From Shewanella sp. MR-4 (GTDB lineage: Bacteria > Pseudomonadota > Gammaproteobacteria > Enterobacterales > Shewanellaceae), in contig NC_008321.1 in NCBI RefSeq assembly GCF_000014685.1, positions 1,054,001-1,118,000 on the forward strand: 64,000 nt of DNA, in the 5' to 3' direction. Positions 42,546 through 51,047 of the stretch are shown here, in pieces. The notes under the pieces are model-generated. The model saw nothing but the letters and a program-made list of their open reading frames with translations. It was not told where the DNA came from and did not search any database. The position numbers and the translations under genes were made by a program. Each line of letters begins with the position of its first letter. Position 1 is the first letter of the stretch.

Positions 42546-43326
42546 TAATAAAGATTCGTTCGGCAGAACGTTATTTATCGTCGTTGGCTTATGTCTAATT
42601 TGTGCGATATTCGTGTCGACTGCGGCAGTATTACTGCGCCCAACTCAAGCAGAAAACAAGCTGCTTGATAAGCAAAAGTACATCCTCGAAGCTGCGGGTC
42701 TGATTGACACGAAAGCGGGCAAAGTAACCAAAGCTCAGATTTTGGATACTTACAGCAAGCACATCGAAGCTAAGTTAGTTAACTTAAAAACCGGTGATTG
42801 GGTTGAAGGTGTTGATGCCAACACATTCGATCAACGCAAAGCATCTCGCGATGTGAAAACCTCATTTGTACCTGAAAACGACATCGCTTCTGTTAAGCGT
42901 GTTGCTGAAGATGCAGTGGTTTATTTAGTGCGTGACGAACAAGGTAAGTTAACCAGCGTGATCCTGCCAGTTCATGGTTATGGCCTGTGGTCGACTATGT
43001 ATGCTTTCCTCGCGTTAGATGCTGATCTGAACACGATCCAAAGCTTAGTGTACTACGAGCAAGGTGAAACCCCTGGTCTTGGTGGTGAAGTCCAAAACGC
43101 TCAGTGGAAAGCTAAATGGCACGGTAAGAAGTTATTTGATGAGCAAGGTAACATTGCTATCAGCGTAACTAAAAACCCAGCCGTTGCTAGCACTGAATAC
43201 GGTGTGGATGCATTATCCGGCGCGACTCTGACCAGTAACGGTGTTCAACACTCTCTGACATTCTGGTTAGGTAAAGAAGGTTTTGCGAGTTTCATTGAAA
43301 AAGCACGCAATGGAGGTCTCAGCTAA
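42538..43326 (+). CDS. nqrC: Na+-translocating NADH:quinone reductase subunit C
   Basis: 262 residues: one N-terminal membrane helix (about 10-32) and a periplasmic FMN-binding domain. Covalent FMN attaches to Thr230 in DALSGAT (224-230). The start is a GTG at 42538 with an optimal GGAGGA upstream and matches the family N-terminus ASNKDSFGRT; it overlaps the end of nqrB by 8 bases, while the longer upstream frame reads through nqrB and is rejected. Confidence 0.96.
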   Translation: MASNKDSFGRTLFIVVGLCLICAIFVSTAAVLLRPTQAENKLLDKQKYILEAAGLIDTKAGKVTKAQILDTYSKHIEAKLVNLKTGDWVEGVDANTFDQRKASRDVKTSFVPENDIASVKRVAEDAVVYLVRDEQGKLTSVILPVHGYGLWSTMYAFLALDADLNTIQSLVYYEQGETPGLGGEVQNAQWKAKWHGKKLFDEQGNIAISVTKNPAVASTEYGVDALSGATLTSNGVQHSLTFWLGKEGFASFIEKARNGGLS

Positions 43327-43958
43327 TGTCTGACGCTAAAGAACTGAAACAGGTTCTGACTGGACCTATCGTCAACAACAACCCGATTGCATTACAAGTA
43401 CTTGGTGTATGTAGTGCGTTAGCGGTAACGAGCAAGCTCGAAACTGCACTGGTAATGGCGTTGGCATTAACTGCGGTAACAGCGTTTTCTAACCTGTTTA
43501 TCTCAATGATCCGTAACCATATTCCTAGCAGCGTACGTATTATCGTACAGATGACCATTATTGCCTCTCTGGTAATCGTGGTTGACCAATTGCTGCAGGC
43601 TTATGCTTATCAGATTTCTAAGCAGTTATCGGTATTCGTGGGCCTTATCATTACGAACTGTATCGTAATGGGTCGCGCTGAAGCCTATGCGATGAAAACA
43701 CCGCCAATGATGAGCTTTATGGATGGTATCGGTAACGGTTTAGGTTACGGTGCGATTCTGTTAGCCGTTGGCTTCGTGCGTGAACTGTTTGGTAATGGTT
43801 CTCTGTTCGGTGTTCAAATCCTGCACAAGATCTCTGAAGGTGGCTGGTATCAACCTAACGGTCTGTTATTACTGCCGCCAAGTGCGTTCTTCCTGATCGG
43901 TATTCTGATTTGGATTATTCGTACCTATAAGCCAGAGCAAGTTGAAGCAAAAGGGTAA
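43326..43958 (+). CDS. nqrD: Na+-translocating NADH:quinone reductase subunit D
   Basis: 210-residue membrane subunit, six helices, homologous to RnfE. The conserved NCIVMGRAEAYA motif near residue 115 lies in the membrane region that together with NqrE holds an Fe centre in known structures. The ATG shares a base with the nqrC stop (TAATG). Confidence 0.96.
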   Translation: MSDAKELKQVLTGPIVNNNPIALQVLGVCSALAVTSKLETALVMALALTAVTAFSNLFISMIRNHIPSSVRIIVQMTIIASLVIVVDQLLQAYAYQISKQLSVFVGLIITNCIVMGRAEAYAMKTPPMMSFMDGIGNGLGYGAILLAVGFVRELFGNGSLFGVQILHKISEGGWYQPNGLLLLPPSAFFLIGILIWIIRTYKPEQVEAKG

Positions 43959-43964
43959 TTTGAG

Positions 43965-44573
43965 ATGGAACATTATATTAGCCTGTTAATTCGCTCTGTT
44001 TTCATCGAAAACATGGCACTGGCCTTCTTCTTAGGTATGTGTACTTTCTTAGCGGTATCGAAGAAAGTGACTACTGCAATGGGCCTGGGGATTGCGGTAG
44101 TTGTAGTGTTAACTATCTCTGTTCCTGCTAACCAAGTTATTTACCAAGGGCTGTTAGCACCTGGCGCACTGGCTTGGGCTGGTGCACCTGAAGCTGACCT
44201 AAGCTTCTTGAAATTCATTACCTTTATCGGTGTGATTGCGGCTTTAGTTCAAATTCTGGAAATGGCACTGGATAAGTACTTTCCTCCTTTGTACAACGCG
44301 TTAGGTATCTTCTTACCTCTAATCACTGTGAACTGTGCGATTTTCGGTGCGGTATCATTCATGGTTGAGCGTGACTACAAGCTGGGCGAAAGTGTGGTGT
44401 TTGGTTTCGGCTCTGGAGTAGGTTGGGCATTAGCTATCGTATTGATGGCCGGTATCCGTGAGAAGCTGAAGTATGCCGATGTGCCGAATGGCCTGCGTGG
44501 TTTAGGTATTACCTTTATTACCGCTGGTTTAATGGCCTTAGGTTTCATGTCGTTTTCTGGTGTGTCTCTGTAA
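43965..44573 (+). CDS. nqrE: Na+-translocating NADH:quinone reductase subunit E
   Basis: 202-residue membrane subunit, six helices, homologous to RnfA. The Cys of FLGMCTFLAV (about 26) and of VNCAIFGAV (about 120) occupy the positions that coordinate the intramembrane Fe centre with NqrD. It starts 6 bases after nqrD. Confidence 0.96.
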   Translation: MEHYISLLIRSVFIENMALAFFLGMCTFLAVSKKVTTAMGLGIAVVVVLTISVPANQVIYQGLLAPGALAWAGAPEADLSFLKFITFIGVIAALVQILEMALDKYFPPLYNALGIFLPLITVNCAIFGAVSFMVERDYKLGESVVFGFGSGVGWALAIVLMAGIREKLKYADVPNGLRGLGITFITAGLMALGFMSFSGVSL

Positions 44574-44619
44574 GAGACACCAAACGGCTTCTTGAATTGG
44601 ACCTTCTAAGGATAAGTTA

Positions 44620-45876
44620 ATGGATATTCTTGGTATTTTTAAATCTACTCCGCTCGAGGTTTACCTCGGTGTGAGTATGTTTACTGCTATCGTCCTCGTC
44701 TTAGTGTTAGTGATTTTATTCGCTAAATCTAAGCTAGTGTCTAGCGGTGACATCACGATCGGCATCAACGACGATCCTGAAAAAGCGATTACAACCGGTG
44801 CTGGTGGCAAGCTGTTAGGCGTGCTGGCGAACAGCGGTATCTTCGTATCGAGCGCCTGTGGTGGCGGTGGTTCTTGTGGCCAATGTCGCGTAGTGGTTAA
44901 GTCTGGCGGCGGTGATATTCTGCCAACAGAATTAGATCACATCAGCAAGGGTGACGCCCGTAAAGGTTGCCGTCTGTCTTGTCAGGTGAACGTTAAGAAC
45001 GACATGGAAATCGAACTTGACGAAGAAATCTTCGGTATTAAGAAGTGGGAATGTACTGTTATCTCTAACGATAATAAGGCAACCTTCATTAAAGAACTGA
45101 AGCTGCAAATTCCTGATGGTGAATCTGTTCCGTTCCGTGCGGGTGGTTACATCCAGATCGAAGCGCCTGCACACCATGTTAAATATGCTGATTTCGACGT
45201 TCCTGAAAAGTACCGTGGTGACTGGGAACACTTTGGCTTCTTCAAGTTAGAATCTAAAGTTGACGAAGAAACGATCCGTGCTTACTCAATGGCTAACTAC
45301 CCAGAAGAGTTTGGCATCATCATGTTGAACGTGCGTATCGCAACGCCACCTCCACGTAACTTGAGCTTACCATGCGGTAAGATGTCATCTTATATTTGGA
45401 GTCTGAAGGCTGGCGATAAAGTCACGATTTCTGGCCCATTCGGTGAATTCTTCGCGAAAGATACCGATGCAGAAATGGTGTTTATCGGTGGTGGTGCGGG
45501 TATGGCACCAATGCGTTCACACATTTTCGACCAACTGAAGCGTCTGAAGTCTAAGCGTAAGATGAGCTTCTGGTACGGTGCACGTTCTAAGCGTGAAATG
45601 TTCTACGTGGAAGACTTTGACGGCCTAGCGGCTGAAAACGACAACTTCGTATGGCATGTGGCCCTGTCTGATCCTCAACCTGAGGACAACTGGGATGGTT
45701 ACACAGGTTTCATCCATAACGTACTGTATGAAAACTACCTGAAAGACCATGAAGCGCCAGAAGATTGTGAGTTCTACATGTGTGGACCTCCAATGATGAA
45801 CGCAGCCGTAATCGGTATGTTGAAAAATCTTGGTGTCGAAGACGAAAACATCCTGTTGGATGACTTCGGCGGCTAA
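44620..45876 (+). CDS. nqrF: Na+-translocating NADH:quinone reductase subunit F
   Basis: NADH-oxidising subunit, 418 residues. One N-terminal membrane helix (about 14-34), a 2Fe-2S ferredoxin domain with the cysteine set CGGGGSCGQC (about 77-86) and CRLSC (about 118-122 region), then ferredoxin-NADP reductase-type FAD (RAYSMANYP) and NADH (GGGAGMAPMRSH) domains ending in the C-terminal DDFGG motif. Preceded by AAGGA. A strong terminator follows before apbE. Confidence 0.97.
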   Translation: MDILGIFKSTPLEVYLGVSMFTAIVLVLVLVILFAKSKLVSSGDITIGINDDPEKAITTGAGGKLLGVLANSGIFVSSACGGGGSCGQCRVVVKSGGGDILPTELDHISKGDARKGCRLSCQVNVKNDMEIELDEEIFGIKKWECTVISNDNKATFIKELKLQIPDGESVPFRAGGYIQIEAPAHHVKYADFDVPEKYRGDWEHFGFFKLESKVDEETIRAYSMANYPEEFGIIMLNVRIATPPPRNLSLPCGKMSSYIWSLKAGDKVTISGPFGEFFAKDTDAEMVFIGGGAGMAPMRSHIFDQLKRLKSKRKMSFWYGARSKREMFYVEDFDGLAAENDNFVWHVALSDPQPEDNWDGYTGFIHNVLYENYLKDHEAPEDCEFYMCGPPMMNAAVIGMLKNLGVEDENILLDDFGG

Positions 45877-45898
45877 TGTGAATTAGCCCAAGGTGAGA

Positions 45899-45940
45899 AG
45901 AGTTGCAGATGTGGAGTAAAGCTCTCATCTGCAACTTTTG
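45899..45940 (+). terminator. Intrinsic terminator between nqrF and apbE
   Basis: AGTTGCAGATG (45901-45911) pairs perfectly with CATCTGCAACT (45926-45936), then TTTTG. It should reduce apbE-nqrM expression relative to the structural nqr genes unless apbE has its own promoter. Confidence 0.75.
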
Positions 45941-45974
45941 TATTAAAGGGCATCCAAAAGAGTTGTTAGTCACT

Positions 45975-47033
45975 ATGTTTAAAACCCTAGCGTTAAAAAC
46001 CCCCGTGTTAAAAACCTCAGTGTTAAAGCATTCAGTGAACTGGCTGGTCCTTGTAGGTCTAGCCTTTTTTATTTCAGCCTGTAGCAAACAGGATGAGGTT
46101 ATCTCCCTCGCGGGCAGCACAATGGGCACGACCTACCACATTAAAGTGGTTCCCAATGAGCAAATGCCAACGGCCCAGCTGTTGCAGGCCGAAATTGACT
46201 TAGCCCTAGAGCAAGTCAATAACCAGATGTCGACTTATCGACCCAATTCAGAACTGTCTCGTTTCAATCAGTTACCGCTCGAGCAAAGCGTTGAAGTGTC
46301 GCCGGATACCATTAAAGTGGTTAAAGAAGGCATGCGTTTGTATAACGTGACGGACAAAGCCTTAGACATTACCTTAGGGCCGCTGGTGAACCTATGGGGA
46401 TTTGGCCCCGATAAACGCCCAACCAAAGTGCCAACTCAAGCCGATATCGATGCGGCTAAAGCCAAAACGGGTATCAGTGAGCTTTCTATCGAAGGCAATC
46501 GCTTAAGCAAGCACAATGCGCATTTATATGTGGACTTGTCTTCAATCGCCAAAGGTTTTGGCGTGGACAAAGTGGCCTCGATTTTAGATAAGTACCATGC
46601 AAGCGGTTACTTAGTCGAAATTGGTGGCGAGCTGAGCATTAAAGGCACTAAAGGCGATGGTAGCTCATGGCGCGTCGCGATAGAGAAACCGACCGATGAT
46701 GGCATGGCGGTGCAACAGGTGATTGAGCCTGGCACTATGGCGATGGCAACGTCGGGGGATTATCGCAATTATTATGAGGAAGAAGGTCAGCGTTTTACTC
46801 ATATAATTGATCCACGTACCGGTTTACCTATTAATCATAAGCTAGCATCTGTGACCGTTTTGCATAAAGAATGTATGACGGCCGATGGTTTTGCGACGGC
46901 GATGATGGTTTTAGGCACAGAAGCGTCATTGGAGCTTGCCAAGAAAGAACACTTGGCGATAATGCTAATAGAAAAGCAAGGCGAAGGATTTAAAGTCTAC
47001 TACAGTGACGCCTTCAAGCCTTTCCTTAAGTAG
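45975..47033 (+). CDS. apbE: FAD:protein FMN transferase ApbE (NQR-associated lipoprotein)
   Basis: 352 residues. Attaches FMN to threonines of NqrB and NqrC in the periplasm. Lipoprotein signal with lipobox ISAC (Cys about 37), GSTMGTTYHIK opens the ApbE domain, SSIAKGFGVDKVA is the diagnostic metal motif (about 197-209), EIGGELSIKG follows, and TADGFATAMMVLG is the C-terminal metal site. The ATG at 45975 is chosen; the longer frame would start inside the nqrF terminator hairpin. Oddity: before the membrane segment the sequence consists of four 15-bp repeats encoding a five-residue pattern. Confidence 0.95.
   Translation: MFKTLALKTPVLKTSVLKHSVNWLVLVGLAFFISACSKQDEVISLAGSTMGTTYHIKVVPNEQMPTAQLLQAEIDLALEQVNNQMSTYRPNSELSRFNQLPLEQSVEVSPDTIKVVKEGMRLYNVTDKALDITLGPLVNLWGFGPDKRPTKVPTQADIDAAKAKTGISELSIEGNRLSKHNAHLYVDLSSIAKGFGVDKVASILDKYHASGYLVEIGGELSIKGTKGDGSSWRVAIEKPTDDGMAVQQVIEPGTMAMATSGDYRNYYEEEGQRFTHIIDPRTGLPINHKLASVTVLHKECMTADGFATAMMVLGTEASLELAKKEHLAIMLIEKQGEGFKVYYSDAFKPFLK
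45977..46036 (+). repeat. Four 15-bp tandem repeats inside the apbE signal region
   Basis: Units at 45977, 45992, 46007 and 46022 each start with GTT-T/A-AAA; the middle two share GTTAAAAACC. They encode FKTLA, LKTPV, LKTSV and LKHSV, extending the basic n-region of the lipoprotein signal peptide. Confidence 0.85.
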
Positions 47034-47044
47034 TTGGAGTTAAC

Positions 47045-47269
47045 ATGAGCACTTTTATCGCGGCATTTGTGATTTTATTACTGTTCTTTTTGCTTATGTC
47101 GATAGGTTATCTCATCAAGCGCAAAGCCGTTGAAGGAAGCTGTGGCGGTTTAGGTGTATTAGGGATTGAAAAAGCCTGCGATTGTGATGATCCCTGCGAC
47201 AAGCGTAAGCGTCGTATGGCCGCAGAAGAAGCGCGCCGTGAGAAGTTAACGAAAGACAGGATCATTTAA
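47045..47269 (+). CDS. nqrM: NQR maturation factor NqrM
   Basis: 74 residues (DUF539). One N-terminal membrane helix (about 4-24) followed by a cytoplasmic tail with four cysteines in CGGLG, CDCDDPC, which fits the family's proposed role in delivering iron to the NqrD/NqrE centre. A Lys/Arg-rich C-terminus. It starts 11 bases after apbE, and this apbE-nqrM order after nqrF is standard in gammaproteobacteria. Confidence 0.95.
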   Translation: MSTFIAAFVILLLFFLLMSIGYLIKRKAVEGSCGGLGVLGIEKACDCDDPCDKRKRRMAAEEARREKLTKDRII

Positions 47270-47286
47270 TTATCCGCTTCAACTGA

Positions 47287-47314
47287 AATAGCCTCCTCTG
47301 GAGGCTATTTTTTT
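47287..47314 (+). terminator. Intrinsic terminator after nqrM
   Basis: AATAGCCTCC/GGAGGCTATT, 10-bp perfect stem, 3-base loop, followed by TTTTT. Confidence 0.9.
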
Positions 47315-47601
47315 ACCTCGTTTTCAGCGCTGCAAAGGTTTTGAGCGTCGATTTCGTTCAGGAAAGCGTAAGCTCACGAAGGGATGAGTGACGCGGGTTA
47401 TGCTAATCAGTTAACGAGTGCCTTTTATAACTGCAAGAAAGAGAATTTACTTACCTGCTGAGCGTACCCATAAAATTAATCCTTGATATATGAGGAGGAT
47501 AGCTGGCTAATCTAAGCGATAATGAGAATGCTTTTTATCTTTAAGTTTGTGAAAAATAAAGAAAATTTGAGTTAGCTTGAAAACTGTACTAGGCTAGAAG
47601 C

Positions 47602-47615
47602 TTGATTTAGATCAA
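47602..47615 (+). promoter_or_regulatory. FNR-type (EtrA/FNR) site before the bacterioferritin genes
   Basis: TTGATTTAGATCAA is a perfect TTGAT-N4-ATCAA FNR consensus, also compatible with CRP. It lies only 28 bases before the first bfr start codon, so binding would more likely repress than activate. A weaker Fur-like sequence, GATAATGAGAATGCTTTTT, lies at 47518-47536. Confidence 0.6.
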
Positions 47616-47643
47616 TCTTTCACTCATATCAAGGAAGTTACTT

Positions 47644-48117
47644 ATGAAAGGTCATCCTAAAGTGGTGGGACAACTCAATCGGGTGCTGACCTGTGAGTTA
47701 ACGGCCATTAATCAATATTTTCTCCACGCCAGAATGTTCAAACATTGGGGTCTCGAGAAGCTAGATCACGTCGAATACAAGAAATCCATCCAAGATATGA
47801 AACACGCCGATAAGCTTATCGAGCGGGTATTATTTTTAGAGGGATTACCGAATCTGCAACAGCTCGAAAAACTGCGTATTGGCGAGCATACCCAAGAGAT
47901 GCTGGATTGCGATTTAGCCATGGTGCAGGAACAACTCACACTGTTACGGGATGCTATTAGCCTTTGCGAGGCGGAGCAGGATTATGTGAGTCGCGATCTG
48001 CTCGAAGATATCCTTGAAGATGAAGAAGAGCATTTAGATTGGCTCGAGTCACAGCAGGAGCTGATCAGCTTAACCGGCATTCAAAACTATCTTCAATCGC
48101 AAATTAGTGAGTCATAG
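47644..48117 (+). CDS. bfr: Bacterioferritin subunit 1 (heme-ligand type, defective ferroxidase site)
   Basis: 157 residues. By E. coli Bfr numbering it keeps Glu18, His54, Glu127 and His130 and the heme ligand Met52 (IQDMKHAD), but position 51 is Asp instead of Glu and position 94 is Val instead of Glu, so the di-iron ferroxidase centre lacks a bridging carboxylate. Heme binding between subunit pairs should be possible. AAGGAAG precedes the ATG. It lies 9 bases before the second bfr gene, with complementary defects, implying a mixed-subunit 24-mer iron store. Confidence 0.93.
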   Translation: MKGHPKVVGQLNRVLTCELTAINQYFLHARMFKHWGLEKLDHVEYKKSIQDMKHADKLIERVLFLEGLPNLQQLEKLRIGEHTQEMLDCDLAMVQEQLTLLRDAISLCEAEQDYVSRDLLEDILEDEEEHLDWLESQQELISLTGIQNYLQSQISES

Positions 48118-48126
48118 GAGCTGAAT

Positions 48127-48594
48127 ATGAAAGGTGATAAAGAGGTCATCGACGCGTTGAATCGACTCCTAACGGGAGAGTTATCGGCGATGGATCAGTA
48201 TTTTGTTCATGCCCATATGTACGAAGACTGGGGCCTGAACGAACTCTATGAGCGTATTGCCCACGAGTCGGATGATGAAAAGGGCCATGCGGCCAAACTG
48301 GTACAGCGCATTTTATTCCTCGAAGGCGTGCCGAATGTGGCCGCACGGGAAGCGCTCAACATTGGTTCAAACGTTGAAGAGATGCTGCGTAACGATTTGG
48401 CCTATGAATATAAGGTCGCCGATGATTTGCGTAAGGTGATTGCCCTGTGTGAGTCGAAAAAAGATTATCAAACCCGTGAGATCTTAGAAGTGTTACTCGA
48501 CGACACCGAATCTGACCATATGTATTGGTTAGAAAAACAGCTCGGTTTGATTGACCGAATTGGTTTAGCGAATTATCTGCAAACTAAGATGTAA
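48127..48594 (+). CDS. bfr: Bacterioferritin subunit 2 (ferroxidase type, no heme Met)
   Basis: 155 residues. It retains the ferroxidase set Glu18, Glu51, His54, Glu94 and the Glu128-x-x-His131 pair (shifted by one residue relative to E. coli), but position 52 is Lys rather than Met (DDEKGH), so the axial heme ligand is missing. TAGGAGCTG precedes the ATG. Together with the neighbour it resembles two-gene bacterioferritin systems described in Neisseria and magnetospirilla, where one subunit brings heme and the other the ferroxidase. Confidence 0.93.
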   Translation: MKGDKEVIDALNRLLTGELSAMDQYFVHAHMYEDWGLNELYERIAHESDDEKGHAAKLVQRILFLEGVPNVAAREALNIGSNVEEMLRNDLAYEYKVADDLRKVIALCESKKDYQTREILEVLLDDTESDHMYWLEKQLGLIDRIGLANYLQTKM

Positions 48595-48621
48595 CCACGC
48601 CAGCTTACGCAGCTTAAGCAC

Positions 48622-48656
48622 AAAGGCCAGTCACTAAATGACTGGCCTTTGTTTTT
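48622..48656 (+). terminator. Intrinsic terminator after bfr genes
   Basis: AAAGGCCAGTCA/TGACTGGCCTTT, 12-bp perfect stem, 5-base loop, then GTTTTT. Confidence 0.92.
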
Positions 48657-48893
48657 GGATTTTGAGTATTTAGTCTAACACTCTGTAAAAAATCGCTATC
48701 GCAATGGGATCTTCTGATGGATGTCGATTGTTTAGCGATTCCTGTTATTTTGCTAATGTCTATTCTTTACAAATACTTGTTTACGTTTTTTCTCATCATT
48801 TCGGCTGTTGTTGGCTGGTAAAAATTGTTACCGTGTGAAACTGTTTTTGCAGGCTTTTTTGTTAAGTGGTTGGTTAACCAGACGGGAAGATGG

Positions 48894-50897
48894 ATGAGAT
48901 ATATAAAACGTTCTCTTAGTTTGCAGTTAGTGGTAACTATCGTCGGTGCCCTCGCTGTACTTCTTACTTTAGTTGCCGCTTTGCTCGTGAATAAAGAAAG
49001 TAATAACACACGTAAGCAAGTCGATGCGGACATTTCGGCGCTTGTGGCTCTCAAGGCCAATGAGATAGGTGGTTATTTTGTTGCTAAAGGGCAAGTGATC
49101 CACTCGGTTTTTGCCGAGCCTGGGCTTATCCATTGGTTTAGCCAATATCATGCCCGTGGCAGTAACTTAGCCAACGATCAACAGTACCAAGATATTATTC
49201 GCTATTTCCGCTCGTTCTCCGACCGTGATAGCGATGTGAAGTCAGTGTTCTTTGGCTCGGCGAATACCTTCGAGTATTTCGATCTCAATGGCCGTTTCGA
49301 TGGCGATCCAAACTATTACACTAACAAGCGTCCTTGGTGGCAGGAGGCTATCGATCAGCGCAGCTTGTTTGTGGGCGATCCTGCGGTCGATGCCAACGAT
49401 GGATCTATTTCGGCCACGGTTAAAACCCCAGTCTATGGTGCCAATGGTGAACTCATCGGCATTGGTGGTATGGATATTCTTATCGATACCATTGGTAAAA
49501 CCCTGTTAGCGCCAATCAAATACCGCAACTATGGCCAAGCCTTCTTGATGACAGATGAAGGTAAGCTGGTTTATTTCCCAGGTTTCTCTGATAAATTCCC
49601 GCCGGGCTCACTTGCGAATCAAATCGATAGCCAGTTTAAGGACACCTCAGGTTTTTCCGCCTTAAGACAACAAATGCAGCGCGAGACGCAGGGCTTTGCC
49701 GAAGTCACCTTTAACGGTGTGCCGCAGCGGGTAACCTTCGTGTCTGTGGGCGGTGATTATCCTAAGCAAAAATGGCATTTAGCCTTTATGTTGCCCCATG
49801 AGGTGATTGAAGCGCCTGTAACCGAAGCCTTTTGGAATGCCTGTTTTGTTGCCTTAGGGATTATGTTGTTGGTCGGCATCACAGTATGGTTGATGTTATT
49901 GCCCTTTAGACGCCAGCTCAGCAAATTGCTCGATGCGATGGAAGACATTGCCGAAGGTGATAGCGATTTATCCCAACGCATTTTAATGGAGCGCGAAGAT
50001 GAGTTAGGCAAGTTGGGTGATGCCTTCAATCGCTTTGCCGAAAAGGTGCAGCAGATGTTACTGCACACTCGCAACTTAACCCAAGAGGTGGGCACTGGGG
50101 TGATGGATGCGCGCCAAGTGTGTGATTTAGCGGTATCTTCGGTGTCATCGCAAAAACAACAAATCGACTCAGTGGCCACGGCCGCCACCCAAATGGCACA
50201 GACGAGCCAAGAAATGGCGATAAGCGCTCAGCGAGCGAATGATTTTGCTGAAAAGGCACAGACTCAGGCCCATGACGGTACCCAAATCGTGTCCCGTGCG
50301 ACCGAAGGCATGAAGGCATTATCGGTTCAAGTGATTGAAGCGGCCAAAGTCATCAAGGAGTTACGTAGCAGCTCCGAGCAAATTGGCGAAGTGTTAAGTG
50401 TGATCCGCAACATTGCCGACCAAACCAACTTGCTGGCGCTCAATGCGGCCATCGAGGCGGCGCGGGCGGGTGAGCAGGGCCGAGGCTTTGCCGTGGTGGC
50501 CGATGAAGTGCGTACCCTCGCGTCTCGTACCCAAGATTCTACCGCCAACATTCAAGGGATTATCCAAACCCTGCAACAGAGTGCGCTACAAGCCGAGCAG
50601 GTGATGGAATCTGGGGTTGAGCAGGCAAAAGTCGGGCAAGACTTGACCACACAAGTGGAGCAAGCCTTAAGTGATATCGCCAGTGCCATTGTGTCGATTC
50701 AGCAGCAAACGGTGGAAATTACCGTCGCGATTGGCCAGCAGGCCGTTGTGGCAGAAGAAGTGGCACAGAACGTGGTTAGCGTGCGTGGTTTGTCCGATCA
50801 GTCTTTGCTCTCGAGCCAAGATTTATCCCAAAGTTTGCAAGGATTTGAGCAAGCGACTCACGAACTCACCCGCAACATTGGGCAATTTAAGATTTAA
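48894..50897 (+). CDS. Methyl-accepting chemotaxis protein with dCache sensor
   Basis: 667 residues. TM1 about 10-32, a periplasmic double-Cache domain (about 40-315; RPWWQEAIDQ and VYGANGELIGIGGMDI are the usual dCache ligand-site blocks), TM2 about 320-345, HAMP about 346-400, and a long signalling domain with DQTNLLALNAAIEAARAGEQ at the tip. The RPWW...D pattern resembles amino-acid-binding dCache_1 receptors, so an amino acid or organic acid ligand is plausible. GGGAAGATGG precedes the ATG at 48894; upstream frame rejected. Confidence 0.92.
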   Translation: MRYIKRSLSLQLVVTIVGALAVLLTLVAALLVNKESNNTRKQVDADISALVALKANEIGGYFVAKGQVIHSVFAEPGLIHWFSQYHARGSNLANDQQYQDIIRYFRSFSDRDSDVKSVFFGSANTFEYFDLNGRFDGDPNYYTNKRPWWQEAIDQRSLFVGDPAVDANDGSISATVKTPVYGANGELIGIGGMDILIDTIGKTLLAPIKYRNYGQAFLMTDEGKLVYFPGFSDKFPPGSLANQIDSQFKDTSGFSALRQQMQRETQGFAEVTFNGVPQRVTFVSVGGDYPKQKWHLAFMLPHEVIEAPVTEAFWNACFVALGIMLLVGITVWLMLLPFRRQLSKLLDAMEDIAEGDSDLSQRILMEREDELGKLGDAFNRFAEKVQQMLLHTRNLTQEVGTGVMDARQVCDLAVSSVSSQKQQIDSVATAATQMAQTSQEMAISAQRANDFAEKAQTQAHDGTQIVSRATEGMKALSVQVIEAAKVIKELRSSSEQIGEVLSVIRNIADQTNLLALNAAIEAARAGEQGRGFAVVADEVRTLASRTQDSTANIQGIIQTLQQSALQAEQVMESGVEQAKVGQDLTTQVEQALSDIASAIVSIQQQTVEITVAIGQQAVVAEEVAQNVVSVRGLSDQSLLSSQDLSQSLQGFEQATHELTRNIGQFKI

Positions 50898-50915
50898 TTC
50901 AAAACGTTGCAAATC

Positions 50916-50945
50916 AAGGGAGCCTTAGGGCTCCCTTTGTTTTTT
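50916..50945 (+). terminator. Intrinsic terminator after the dCache chemoreceptor gene
   Basis: AAGGGAGCC/GGCTCCCTT, 9-bp perfect stem, 4-base loop, followed by TGTTTTTT. Confidence 0.88.
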
Positions 50946-51005
50946 GAGCGCTGACAATCCAAGCGCAAACAGCACCGCGGCAAATTGATAAGTGGCACTT
51001 GATTA

Positions 51006-51021
51006 CTGTTTTTATATACAG
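51006..51021 (+). promoter_or_regulatory. LexA (SOS) box before dinB
   Basis: CTGTTTTTATATACAG is a perfect CTGT-N8-ACAG LexA consensus with an AT-rich centre, 26 bases before the dinB start codon. Confidence 0.85.
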
Positions 51022-51047
51022 TATTTTGAGTGTCGGAGGAATGCAAG

